Virus record (IMG/VR): IMGVR_UViG_3300027749_000376
Coordinates: 1 to 29,811 of that record
Strand: one strand, 5' to 3'
Source of the DNA: a virus
Length of the DNA stretch: 29,811 nt
Shown here in pieces: positions 15,001 to 20,500 of the stretch. A program made the position numbers and the translations under genes. Numbering within the stretch: the first letter of the stretch is position 1; the number at the start of each line of letters is the position of its first letter. The notes beneath the pieces were generated by a model that did no database searches, was not told where the DNA came from, and saw only the letters and a list, made by a program, of their open reading frames with translations.

Positions 15001-17567
15001 ACCGCAGTTTGTTCATCTGGTAATACTAGCCCATCAGATGCTTCTGTTAGAGTAATGATTGGAGCAGTGCCCGGAGTTACTATAGAAAAGTGTGAAATAT
15101 ATATTTTGTTTCTAACTGCTGCATCAGAATCAGTTGCAAATACTATTCTTGATCCGTTAAAAAGAGCATAGTTTGACAACGGGGTATCAGCAGTTACGAT
15201 TGATGCAACTGACGTAGCTTGAATTACAGAATAATTATCCCAGGAAATAGTTATTATTGTGTTTGACCCTACTGTTGTAACAGCAGTAATAAATGTAATC
15301 TCAGGTAATAAATTAGTAGAATCAGTTAAATATTGTCCTACTTCAAATAATCCAGATACATCAATTGTAGGTATTGTAATAGTAGTGCTATATGAATATA
15401 TAGAAGTAGACATAGTACCACTTGCAGTTGATAATACTAAATTAGTACCTTGTCTTGAGGTAGAGATTGTAATATTATTATCAACAATACCAGTGATATA
15501 ATATGTAGTAGCGGAAGAAATTCCACCAAACACAGATCCGCCAAATGTTATAGTATCATTTACATGTAAACCAACTACATTATTTAAGGTAACTTGATTC
15601 AATAATGCATAGGTAGCGGTTGCTATTTTTGAAGTAATTGCGCTAGTAACAGGCGCAATTGTAGCGTTATAAGTAGTCCATCCAGCAACATCTGGATAAT
15701 AATTAGTTTGACCTGCTACATATGTAAATGCGTCTGTTGTTTTGGTATCAATAAAATCAATTGGATCTTTGCCCACAGCACCTGAATCAAATAAACGAAT
15801 ATTAGGATAAAATTCAATAATTGGACGTTTTGCTTTGTTATCAATCTGTGTATATTGTGTAACTAAGCTAGGATTGTTGTTATATTTTGCGGATGCATTA
15901 ATAGCATTAATATGAAACCATCGGTTACTTCTTGACCATGCATTTCTATTAATAGAATTTCTAGCAATAGTAATATAGTCAGGCTCTATAGGAATATACA
16001 AACTACTATCATAATTTCCAATATCATATGACAAAGTGTCATATGGTATATATTCACCTTCTGAGAATAAACCCGGTGATACTAATGTAGTAACTGGTAT
16101 TAATTCAATTGAAGTACCCACACCCTCTACATAGTATTCTTGATTATTATAACTTTCAGGGAAAACATTACCTTGAAATAATACTTTCAATCCATTAGTA
16201 AACACAACACCATTTGGTGCTGTATAATTCTTTTTACCTAAAATATTATTAATTACATCAATCTGATTTGTAGTATTGTTATCAATAATATTAATAATAC
16301 CTACTTTAGTAGGTGAAGAACCATCTTGATAATATAAGGTATTTAAAATAGGACTATTGTATGGCTCTAATGTTATTTCACCAATTGCACTACGATAAAA
16401 ATTTCTATTAGCCCAATCAGTACCATACGCAACTGTTATTTGTTGTTCAATTGGAATAGCAGAGGATGGAGTTAATTGGATGATAGGATTATCTATTTCA
16501 CCCAATAAAGTTATAGTATAAAAATTAGCATTGACCGGAGTATAAAATCCACCTTCATAATTATTATCAAAAATAGATGAGCCAGGGTAATCGGTTGCTT
16601 CTACATACGGAACACCACCTTCTTCATCATATAATGTTTGGTCGTAAAATTTATTTGTGTATCCAATTTCATCATATGTGCCGGTGTTGTAAAACATTAC
16701 AGTTAGACCATCTAATGAAGTTATACCGTCAATGCCACCAATTGCATTTACAAAAGCTCCGTTTAGTTGACTAAAAGGAATAGTAGATACTACATCAACT
16801 CTGTTATTACCAGGAAATATTTGCCCATCTAATGCATTTTTTTCCGGTACTGTGAATGATACAACACCCTGAGATGCACCATTATTTGTAACACCATATA
16901 CATCACGAGTTTGTACATTATGTTGTGTTTGGCTTAACCCAGTAATACCCGGCTCGCCTTGTATCCAGAATTGAGTATCTTGGTTTACAGTAAATGTATA
17001 TGTACCGCCTCTCAATAACGTTAGAGATGGATTAGATGCAGGGATCGAATCAATATCCGATGAAATCAAATAATACGTAGCTTCATCTTGTATAACATAA
17101 CTTGAACTGTTATATACAATATCTGAGGAAACAATTACACGTTCTGGTCCTTCAGGCAACCAATAATATTGATTGAAATTAATTATAGGGTCTAGGTTGG
17201 TAAACGAATCCCATGAATAGAATTGACTATTGAATAAACGATTGTTGTCGGCGGTCACCCCACCTTCAAGTTTTAATGCATCAATTATACCAGGATAACT
17301 AATGAAATCTTTTGCTGTTGTTTGATTTTCTTTTAAGAAAACAACACCAGGCTCTAATTGGTAATCAACCCTAGTTTTAGTGGGTTCAGTTACATAATAA
17401 TCTTTAGCATTAATACCATACCCAAACTTACTACCTATATAACCCTCAACTTTTTTAGTATTTGGCTGTGCAACTAGTTGATCTAATGTTGCAGCTAAAA
17501 ACTGTGCGTTGGTTTCTGTTTTAAATATCTCTGGTAAAAAATTTAGTGTTCTTATTCTTGTTGCCAT
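1..17567 (-). CDS. Giant modular virion protein (at least 5,855 aa, C-terminus outside window)
   Basis: One reading frame stays open from an ATG at 17567 to the left edge, at least 5,855 codons; no stop is in the window. Absence of stops over 17.5 kb of AT-rich DNA is strong proof of coding. The start lies 28 bases after the gp6 stop, with a weak AGAGA Shine-Dalgarno. The N-terminus (MATRIRTLNFLPEIF...) and a 'FWIQGEPG' motif near residue 199 resemble, from memory, large virion proteins of aquatic T4-like phages. Other family-like stretches are 'GYRPREYMSVADLTDI' (near 11380), 'YRRSSTWPFDLM' (near 12800) and 'LEGYLNEVKPYHVVIKEF' (near 6780). Inside are a seven-blade FG-GAP-like propeller (residues about 2357-3036), a seven-blade BNR/Ycf48-like propeller (about 5030-5349) and about ten FGGI/YYV modules. 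Composition is rich in Asn, Thr, Ser, Tyr and Ile, with few Cys. It follows gp6, where T4 has gp7. Inference: baseplate or tail-fibre protein with adhesive domains. No enzyme active site was recognised. Confidence 0.93.
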   Translation of the reverse strand, partial: MATRIRTLNFLPEIFKTETNAQFLAATLDQLVAQPNTKKVEGYIGSKFGYGINAKDYYVTEPTKTRVDYQLEPGVVFLKENQTTAKDFISYPGIIDALKLEGGVTADNNRLFNSQFYSWDSFTNLDPIINFNQYYWLPEGPERVIVSSDIVYNSSSYVIQDEATYYLISSDIDSIPASNPSLTLLRGGTYTFTVNQDTQFWIQGEPGITGLSQTQHNVQTRDVYGVTNNGASQGVVSFTVPEKNALDGQIFPGNNRVDVVSTIPFSQLNGAFVNAIGGIDGITSLDGLTVMFYNTGTYDEIGYTNKFYDQTLYDEEGGVPYVEATDYPGSSIFDNNYEGGFYTPVNANFYTITLLGEIDNPIIQLTPSSAIPIEQQITVAYGTDWANRNFYRSAIGEITLEPYNSPILNTLYYQDGSSPTKVGIINIIDNNTTNQIDVINNILGKKNYTAPNGVVFTNGLKVLFQGNVFPESYNNQEYYVEGVGTSIELIPVTTLVSPGLFSEGEYIPYDTLSYDIGNYDSSLYIPIEPDYITIARNSINRNAWSRSNRWFHINAINASAKYNNNPSLVTQYTQIDNKAKRPIIEFYPNIRLFDSGAVGKDPIDFIDTKTTDAFTYVAGQTNYYPDVAGWTTYNATIAPVTSAITSKIATATYALLNQVTLNNVVGLHVNDTITFGGSVFGGISSATTYYITGIVDNNITISTSRQGTNLVLSTASGTMSTSIYSYSTTITIPTIDVSGLFEVGQYLTDSTNLLPEITFITAVTTVGSNTIITISWDNYSVIQATSVASIVTADTPLSNYALFNGSRIVFATDSDAAVRNKIYISHFSIVTPGTAPIITLTEASDGLVLPDEQTAVYRGYNYKGKDFYFNGEVWTEGQQKITVNQAPKFDVFDSNGISFGDTTVYVGTSFTGCTLFSYGLGTGANDTVLGFPLRYSSVDNVGDISFDVTLNSASFNYVEGTKSINQKVNTGYVFNYVNLPTVGIKPQREIGWQTAVSLSAQYQIFEFNYDPIATGNIFTCDIAPIVTNPTKWPLIQVYINNNYLPTQYWTATTNATNTSTEISIPNIEAVPTIVQILILSDQVSNTAYFQTPVNLNNNPLNQDLTTANIGDIRGQYQSIFFNNPNTTGEVFGPNNYHDLGNLVPWGNRIIQNSSSLAAVGTFLRNQTHDLFNSILYNSRSYITFKNLLVDTVNNTDYSRMLTPSQMLDNALDQINASHTNDQSFFWSDMLPSKAPYIVNSYSFANSLNISIYPLSHIYNFATANYNGILVYLIRNGVQSQLIKGVDYTVSTDSPSLTVTLDLLPNDEIIIKEYNQTYGNYVPNTPTKLGLYPSTIPKVFLDTAYNPQTYFIVGHDGSFNKLYGTYDSTNNTLSDFRDQVLLEYETRVYNNLKLSETVPAGTYQGVVIPGFFRTTDYSYDEFLEIYSESFLSWIGQNRITYKTQFYNKNNQFTYNYRDSGNKINNQPIEQGYFRGMYLYFYDTATPNETPWEMLGITDQPTWWTTRYGPAPYTSENLVLWEDLAAGLVWNNGNSYVKPSYIRNGLLNIIPVNSAGDLISPFNSIVGNYNQNIFQRDWIVGDVGPAEFSYRRSSTWPFDLMRILAVTKPADFFNLGIDVDNYKYNLEFNQYLVKDRSHLVLSDIPVYGNGTPATSYINWIVDYEKQVGVDSTTNITTLLNNLDVRLIYRMAGFGDKNLLQFYVEKSSANSNNSSLLIPDESYGLLLYENQPYDRIVYSGVVIQVTEHGYKVYGNSQTNAYFKVAVPKFGGTTEKITVENLSVSLTPTFYDITEEIPYGTEFYSVQQVSQFLVSYGEYLRSQGVLFDQIENGIPINWSQMVAEFLYWAQTGWEIGSITTINPAATLLAIDKESRIVQPLTVRQTNFILNQNLYPIQNTDLSIVRDGTLFTAHPLASGDSISYGQFNISNIEHGIVFDNTTLFNDVIYNLVTGLRQNRIYVRGTKTADWNGNIDAFGFILNQDNIAEWSKEVKYTKGSIVKYKNKYWFATSIIQAKEVFDERDWKETDYNEIQKGLLPNSSTRSYESTLYYNVDKANLENDADLLSFSLIGYRPREYMSVADLTDITQVNVYKNLIKEKGTLNAANAFKGANLPQGGIDYDIYENWAIKSGEFGGILNNNYVQFRLNQTELTGNPSIVGLTTGNYQTGVQQEVWLYNLFNYGTPITSPNVLPTLATATPSTLYPTAGYVNYDDVKMASYYYSGLSTAQNSVGTTIPINEFYVRDYVWLANYLSTWQVYTPTSLGSVINAKNNLNGTVTITFSQAHNLKRYQPFAIVNFNAAINNYYIVAAVVDPFNVIINLSLNPQLTNLTGQGIGFKLQSQRVATAPEIINLPLLDNEFNKLKVWVDTNNDGSWAVYRKSLNYQYSKEIVKTNSTTFGSAVAYSTLLGYMVSNAGAGIVYRYAYDNSTSSYIEKQTITHSTSFGSNITYIDDLFVISQPTSSPTVYVYKLITTTLVNELQLYQTITAPGGVTTWGTSTALSGDQNWLYISDIDNNNVYVYRKSAITSLYEQVAILTVAGLSAGDEFGHSIATDYYGDTVVIGTPYKDYDVNTQNYGYTYVFSRTIENFEAQSTSQAYIPLTFALAWTPVTLSTTARSILSNAITLDSVSDLKAGAEGTPIVFTGIAFGGIATNTVYYVKTIDQLGSTITVSLTRNGTTLSLTNTVSGTMTATGQTNPLYVAVNGSELADNKYAVIDSTFYVYSNATPTLNAGDIINVSSTNFVLTQTLTNEQTPRVGVEFGTSVDTNTFANEILIGAPFELSYQNYEGAVHRYTNGGERYGIIIGTADCNITAARTILLNGFKVVLPIGNAAAAANAINAARITNVYASTADGKLVISLINVNLGIAGNKLSLSVLSAITLNEMGITLYKQTQTINCPHLTGRTQFGTTVKFDSSNSGSFIASAPVGARYSATTFDFVDDELDNDTVFDNNATQWVDTFRNAGAVYMFDYLANYDENINAPGKFVYAQSTNAQDLDYGAQPYYGTALDFNNNTVTIGTPNFKPTSNPTNLAGQVVTYVSNSSTPDWTVYRSSSEVVDINGVFNIQLFSANTNETLINLDYIDPLQGKLLGAVAENIDIVSNIDPASYNSINNQSGLVWGADKIGTLWFDTSNTRFMNYHQNDIAYNSQYWGRVFPGSDVSVYSWVASNVIPAQYTGPGTPYNTDTYTIRGTVNAEGLISPIYYFWARNTNIVFDKLGKTLADSTLQLYIANPQNTGISYFTPLLSNVFGLYNCIPFINATDTVLQLGYAISNNDDVAHTQYSLIRANYADDFLPGIPGSGAAYQNHASVGITEPIGLYNRMIDSMCGVDNAGGVVPDPLLPKAVQTGVLARPRQGFFYNRFGALKNYLQYANVILAQFPITETRNIQLLNSENPEILDENGNVIFAAGQRYDTKKYWNTINWWAPGYNDNTKSSLQVPVYSDLSTLSVPVGTIVTVAMNGNGNSETYIYAADGTWIRIGLTNGTIEFDSVLWDYTSARLGFGDNFFDTTPFDEYPSTETRYIVRSLNEEIYTNELLIFRNKSLILLFDYIQSETIESQNYLDWLNKTSFVDVAHTIRELVPLEVFRSDNQTFLEGYLNEVKPYHVVIKEFIFKYTKTDIFEGDITDFDLPAQFDPTIDQFLTPELVYANPSGNYQFLSTDPIWNNPLYTQWYNNYGLSIVGQTDYQIARLDSYMALNTTSCYVDNINGFPVTGTIMIGTEQIAYINRNLQTGELTGLSRGVNGTTITIHLPGENIYIDLSPIVILNEGRGYSNPPRIIAYIDTTIYPPPRTPAQFKPIMSLGSVIGVTVINPGEGYAALPSIIIDPAYVISITEAQINVVDNTIELYNPLLQTGDLITYTIAAGSTAIEGLTIGQRYYVGLLETTPVPIFALYSSYLDAINDHDRIPLYTTGSGTQYFDQGAIASCVTSAMPIRENSISLKYDRTSYTSQVIPWVGGNFYGSFYAGTLSNSNKIASSSILLYSEQPPIESILASAQGETFEILNVENQQNITWSSRTRDTIQTYGSTYPTLSYQNAIRINPTVGGAPVAGNIGSTIGFYVGMPVKFVGSTTGTRLTSSSPTSTTTYYVKSLVQLPSADYTLTTDLIVGQQYVIAGLGSTNWNTVAGTIGVTYSVGDNVIVKSTASGSGSAFLLEDTGFTISDSVDINGNPQSVYSPNLGSSYVNISVAGLTLYVGELTNLAVMTINYSGIRTATATTSTVNAISVLLTPTGQNGTTNFYTGLPIFFTGHVFGGIEENQTYYITTVIDNQSFTMSASDTAPTSSTVTATASSNDSVTCDTALGLVINDPIIFTGDTFGGIVAGTTYYVREIFSGNIQFSIAAVVNGPAVTLTDDSGSCTFTSQRNIVKLTNGTGLMTLNVGLPVSPGQINGQQFTLYETSTQYTGVFGTVSNLLTRNISATLGTLKRICIPSTTLGLTNVYQNMQFIFDKSIGGLVAATPYTITSTGTTSITVNSTTSTNNWLILDVASNPDLTNVLYVGMPLYFSGTSLGGVSLGEVYYVYEIDSSPPTGQGRFKLSENINLTSVYTLFNSNGEMTGTGESYVTISNTVLNSSQTASSITVADPTVITVSNGSAFPNGTAIRLTTTGTLPTPLTTELTYYVRNRSGNTFNISYTPTSSLIKTTVSGTGKFNVNAIEVLLTQYINPINHAVFDVSYILGGYSSAITTSGSGYTIDNVITIDGSSIGGVSGVNDLSITINMIDGNIPVGQVSPPVSNGSLVSAISAGTPAGIVDSYYVKVLSENQVGIYSNPTLTVPVTGQNFNYTGITSTSVTSVTASTNILTVLDSSKFNVNDPVVFTNVVPATSIRAGQTYQVLTLGDTNFALIGALTNTVGQVFVATTSGAGTGTAIASVYGGITAGETYYIKSKPSPTGVTIATTIGGSTFDITTDVIGSMTMAKFGDYALLPEPFFFNPSVVKYNNRLYQCVVSNNDPDFIFGKWELLNSNSRQINALDRIVGYYQPTVNMPGNDMTQLVTGITYPNSTYLANAFAPADEYPLDTLLQDQPFYATGLNLKGIVWNGLHYLAVSDAATYSAFNVSADGVSWTINNLANQSLGITDLIYAGGSYVITTTNSATPMLISDNGYNWITNGTFTPYDSIPYDTGNFDVSLLNVSSLSLNGVAYNNGLYVAVGQDIITSTDLYTWTERYAFSNGLVNSFNGITYVNTSGFTGFVAIGLGQRLVNGIATNVAIIYTSTTGLVWRQVPFTSSEYGFNAIAANNQTIVAVGDNGIIYTSFNTIDWFPQTSGVSYNLNNVYWDSYSNIFIIVGDHGTILTSDISGITWADQSSSSVTTNNLTGVTHNTIDGQYIIVGLDNTILSSTDTITWTSIGTFKTLESIYSIQGDSFEYGYGPEELVPGVVSDTLTMVVATRPGTNWDETVYQHVGYNVVSTEIAPTSSTQTEYSFANLVTTPAQLSVFVIHYSTGLSTTLYEGTDYTINWVNSIVTLNTSLNYNPTTDKLRIDVYEVGNGDQLVKASTKTDPIRINSTTGFQEIYLNANYSAGIFQGSGIMRPQTSPIYVNAIQTDGLTNTITCTSVNHFILNSAITFSGAIFGGIVEDQVYYVKSIGGVSNRITISATYNASTGTAGETVTLTSATGIMEVVIKVGTGSVWTPPAVYHNGTQLVLGTTAPITRTKSITNTITTISTGGLIPNTSITFSDTIFGGVLQPDTVYYVKTIYDNNEFSVSLTSGGAILELTDATGGATFVTNDFAIGLTSNGIDAAIILAVDYDATVDYISYTLMGETLPIQYGYTIPQIQKFTGNGTTASFALTNYIGADNATNAIVEINGLRQTNSAYAINADNNTILFTPPPPNGSVVAITSYNLTERQYLNTQYNITG
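400..910 (-). repeat. Two more FGGI/YYV modules, C-terminal side of the second propeller
   Basis: Two well-preserved copies: 'AIFGGIVEDQVYYVKSI' with core at about 861 and 'TIFGGVLQPDTVYYVKTI' at about 525, each followed by a strand ending in S-x-T and an acidic/Gly turn. They lie within about 115 residues of each other and follow the propeller at 1520-2480, showing that the module type continues across that domain. Confidence 0.7.
1520..2480 (-). repeat. Seven BNR/Ycf48-like repeats: predicted second beta-propeller in the giant protein
   Basis: Residues about 5030-5349 contain seven regular repeats of 35-60 residues. Each has a strand of the type 'LNGVAYNNGLYVAVG' followed by a turn and a Trp-containing strand: 'SADGVSWT', 'SDNGYNWIT', 'STDLYTWTE', 'STTGLVWRQ', 'SFNTIDWFP', 'SDISGITWAD' and 'SSTDTITWTS'. 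The S-x-D-G-x-x-W-T signature is that of BNR/Asp-box and photosystem assembly factor Ycf48-like propellers. Seven copies fit one closed ring. No sialidase catalytic residues were recognised, so binding or a purely structural role is more likely than hydrolysis. This part is unlike the FG-GAP propeller about 2,000 residues earlier in the same chain. Confidence 0.78.
2860..4870 (-). repeat. Cluster of FGGI/YYV modules in the giant protein
   Basis: Several copies of a module of roughly 55-65 residues follow each other here. The pattern is a hydrophobic strand with F-x-G, then F/L/Y-G-G-I/V, four or five residues, T-x-Y-Y-V/I and an x-I-x-x-x-x-F/I-x-I/V-S strand. Cores are 'VFGGIEENQTYYITTV' (about 4826), 'TFGGIVAGTTYYVREI' (4620), a degenerate 'IGGLVAATPYTI' (4213), 'SLGGVSLGEVYYVYEI' (4043), a degenerate 'TELTYYVRNRSGNTFNIS' (about 3710) and 'VYGGITAGETYYIKS' (2945). 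From memory this module is common in phage and environmental virion proteins; I cannot give it a family name. A 'GSGYT...ITIDG..IGG' module sits at about 3424-3545. These look like small beta-rich spacer or decoration domains. Confidence 0.7.
2970..3100 (-). repeat. G-x-x-Y-x-(I/V)...LG.TNF module nested inside an FGGI module
   Basis: The stretch reads 'IRAGQTYQVLTLGDTNF', then 'ALIGALTNTVGQVF' and 'TTSGAGTGTA'. It interrupts an FGGI/YYV module: 'DPVVFTN' lies just before it and 'VYGGITAGETYYIKS' just after, while in the other copies these two halves are two or three residues apart. From memory the same module is frequent in phage structural proteins. Confidence 0.65.
5128..5270 (-). repeat. 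Second copy of the G-x-x-Y-x-(I/V)...LG.TN module
   Basis: The stretch reads 'LIVGQQYVIAGLGSTNW', then 'NTVAGTIGVTYSVGDNV' and 'STASGSGSAF'. It corresponds position by position to the module at 2970-3100. It directly follows a degenerate FGGI-type unit ending in 'TTTYYVKSL', so both copies are attached to FGGI-type units. Confidence 0.6.
8461..10500 (-). repeat. Seven FG-GAP-like repeats: predicted seven-bladed beta-propeller in the giant protein
   Basis: Seven repeats with an aromatic-Gly core lie at about residues 2392 (TFGSAVAY), 2439 (SFGSNITY), 2491 (TWGTSTAL), 2543 (EFGHSIATDYYGD), 2758 (EFGTSVD), 2903 (QFGTTVKFDSSNSG) and 2999 (YYGTALDFNNN). Most are followed by a strand such as 'TVVIGTPY', 'EILIGAPF' or 'SFIASAPVGARY', then an outer strand such as 'VYVYRKS', 'GYTYVFSR' or 'GAVYMF'. 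This is the pattern of FG-GAP repeats in integrin-alpha propellers. The first four are spaced about 50 residues apart. The last three are separated by 215, 145 and 96 residues, so loops carry insertions; the longest holds an FGGI module at about 9630. Seven copies is the canonical number for a closed ring. Calcium-binding loops of DxDxDG type are not clear. Confidence 0.75.
9505..9700 (-). repeat. FGGI/YYV module inserted in the FG-GAP propeller
   Basis: A single copy with core 'AFGGIATNTVYYVKTI' (about 9630) followed by 'STITVSLTRNGTTLSLT'. It lies between FG-GAP repeats 4 and 5, about residues 2622-2687, and accounts for part of the unusual 215-residue spacing there. Confidence 0.7.
15403..15585 (-). 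repeat. N-terminal outlying FGGI/YYV module
   Basis: A copy with core 'VFGGISSATTYYITGI' followed by 'NNITISTSRQGTNLVLS', about residues 661-721. It is some 1,900 residues from the next copy, showing that the module has been placed in separate parts of the chain. Confidence 0.65.
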
Positions 17568-17595
17568 TTTAATAATCTCTGTTGCTATATATTAC

Positions 17596-20500
17596 TTATG
17601 CTATTTGTAATTCAGCGGGTGTTAATGCTGCGATTACAACCACGTCATTTGATGTGGCTGCGTTTACAAATATCTCATATGGCAAGCATTTAATTTCATA
17701 TAAATCTCCAAATTTTAACGTAGGATCATTAGGTACTAATACACAAGAACTTACTAACTCTCCAATATTGGCATGAATGTATGCACTCAATTCACTAAAG
17801 TAAAAAGTGTCACCAAATTGCCAATTGTTAATATTAAAATAATTATTCATTTGTGTTAATACTGCACTACGAATTTCACTATCACTGGCATTAGTGTTAG
17901 AATTTTTAATAACCTTAATTGTGCCGCGTAATTCAACCGCAGCCTTAGCACCAAATAATGGTTTAAACACTACACTGTTTATTATCGCACTATCAGATAA
18001 CATTTTATAATCTTGAATTTGACTGTATGCAGTAGACAAATCATTAATGGTTGGTCTAGTTGGCATAGGAACTGTTCCAGTAGTATCTTGTATCCAATTT
18101 TGATACTGAGTATAATATGCCTGAGTAACTACGTATAAATCAATAATATTAGTTGTAGCCGGATCAATACGTGTAGTGTTATTACTGTTGTGTCGATATT
18201 GGAATTGTAATCCTTGACGCCCAGGCTTCATACTGTATTGCGGTTGAATAACCAATGTATAGTATGGAGTAGCAATCATTGGATCTTGAACAGTTATATA
18301 AAATGCATTTTCGTTATATGCATAAAATAATTGACCAGCAGGATATTCATATTTTACAACTTCAATTTGAGTTTTTGTAGCAAATTGATAATTCAAACTG
18401 GTTGAAGGTATCAATTGTAATCTAGTTAAATTAATTGCATCTTGTGTAGTTACAAAAAATGAATAAACTCCTATATTACTATTGCCGGTAATATAACCAG
18501 TAATCTCATTAAAGAAGTCAGGATTATTTAATACGGATCTGTTGTACACATCTATACTAGCGACTTCTACTTCAAAGTCATTAATATACCCATCACTTTC
18601 AACCGTTTGACCAATGATACTAGCAGTTACTGGTTCAGTTAAAGGATAATTAGATCCTGGCTGTGTATTAGTAGTTAATACTTTTACAAAATCTTGTAAA
18701 ATTACACCAGAGAATGGATCATATACTAGCTTACCTGATTCATATGTGAATCTAGTATCAGCTACACTACCAAAATAATATGCTAATGCACGATATGTAA
18801 CCGTATATCTATTGCCGTTACTTTCAAATTTTACAAAATAGTTTGAATTAGTAACTGATTCTACACTCCAACGAGTTTGTGCAATAGTTAATGAATTATT
18901 AAAAACCAAAGTAAAGTTTTGTTGCAATTCTAATCTGATAGTGCAATCATTTATAACTGAGTTAGGCAATGTGTTTTCAAATGCTGGTATTACTGTTGTA
19001 ATTATTGCCACTGATGGTACATAACCATTCAATGTTATTGCACCTGTGCCGTTTGCAAATTGACCCAATCCATTATTGTAACCGTCACCGATTACATTTA
19101 ATACAGTAGTCCAAATATATGTTTTACCACTGGCGCCCGGAACGCCACTTAGTAATCTATTGGTATTATCAAAATAGTAACCTGCCGGCGCTTTGAATTT
19201 TAATAAAGCACCTTTAGTTATATACTTTGTATTGTATGTTGAGTATGTACCAATTGGTATTGGGTTATCACCACCGTTTATTATGTTATAAAAATAACCA
19301 GTTAAACTGTTAGCATCTACTGTACTGGCATGCCAATATACTGTACCTTCATTTGGATCACTTACTAAACTAGTATCTGAACTAGGTCCAATTGCATATC
19401 TAGGATAATTTTGAATATAATATTGTAAAGACCTGTTATCAGCTAAGATAGCAGCTAAAGTATCTGTTAAGAATGTAGTAATATCACTAAGGTTATTAAT
19501 AGTAAGTAATGAATAACCTTCTGTATTGTCTAACCATAATCCACCGTCATTGGAATAACTATTGGTGCTACTATATTTACCAGTTGGATCTAATAAATCT
19601 AAATTTTTACTTACACCAACACTACTACGATTAATAGCTTTTGATTTAATAATTGAACTATACAATGTGTAAGGGAAGTTATTATAATCTTCCCCGTTGA
19701 CCATACGATTCTGAGTATAGTAACGACTTGGAGCACGTTGCTTAATATCAGCAATTGATTCACGCACTTGAGCATTTGATACTGGAACTTGTAATGATAG
19801 TCCAAGCGTTAATGTTTCTTGTACACCAACTCTATTTACATAATTAAATGATATAGATATACCTTGCATTTCAGTTGGCTGGATAGTATATGTTAGTGCA
19901 TTACCAGCACGAACATATGCTCTAAAGTTACCAACAGGGATATCACTAAACACACCGTCGCCAAATACATAAGTTACTTGGTCATTGAATCTACTGTTAA
20001 CTGAAAAGATTTTCTTAATACTGCTTTCAGTTTGTAAGTATGCATCAGCGTAAATATTATCTACTTTTTTCCATAAACCAAATGCACCATTTGTTCTGCT
20101 AATTTCATATAACCATGTATCAGTATTGTTGATACCTTGTATATCAATATCAATTGTTTGATTAGCAATTTGTTGCTGCAAGGTAAAATCAAAATTAGTT
20201 AATGATCCTTGTTTGAAATAAAAGAAGAATCCTGTGTTTGGACTGCCATACCCAAGTTTATCATTGCGATATAGCATATTGAATCTGTTAGTAGGTGCAG
20301 GTGGAATTTCATATACATAATCTTCACCTACGGTACTTACACTACACAATTCAAAATTCATGTTTATACCATTAACTTGTGAATTAAACGGGATAACAGG
20401 TAAACTTCCTGCTGGAATTTGTAATGTGTATTCGTCAGTTTTTACACCAAGAATCTGTGCTGTATTAGCCGGTAATCCAACTCGTTGTGTGTTAATTAAT

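Noticed and set aside
1-17567. Splitting the giant frame into several genes
   Set aside because: No in-frame stop was found and translation stays sensible throughout, including across both propellers; internal ATGs lack a consistent ribosome-binding context.
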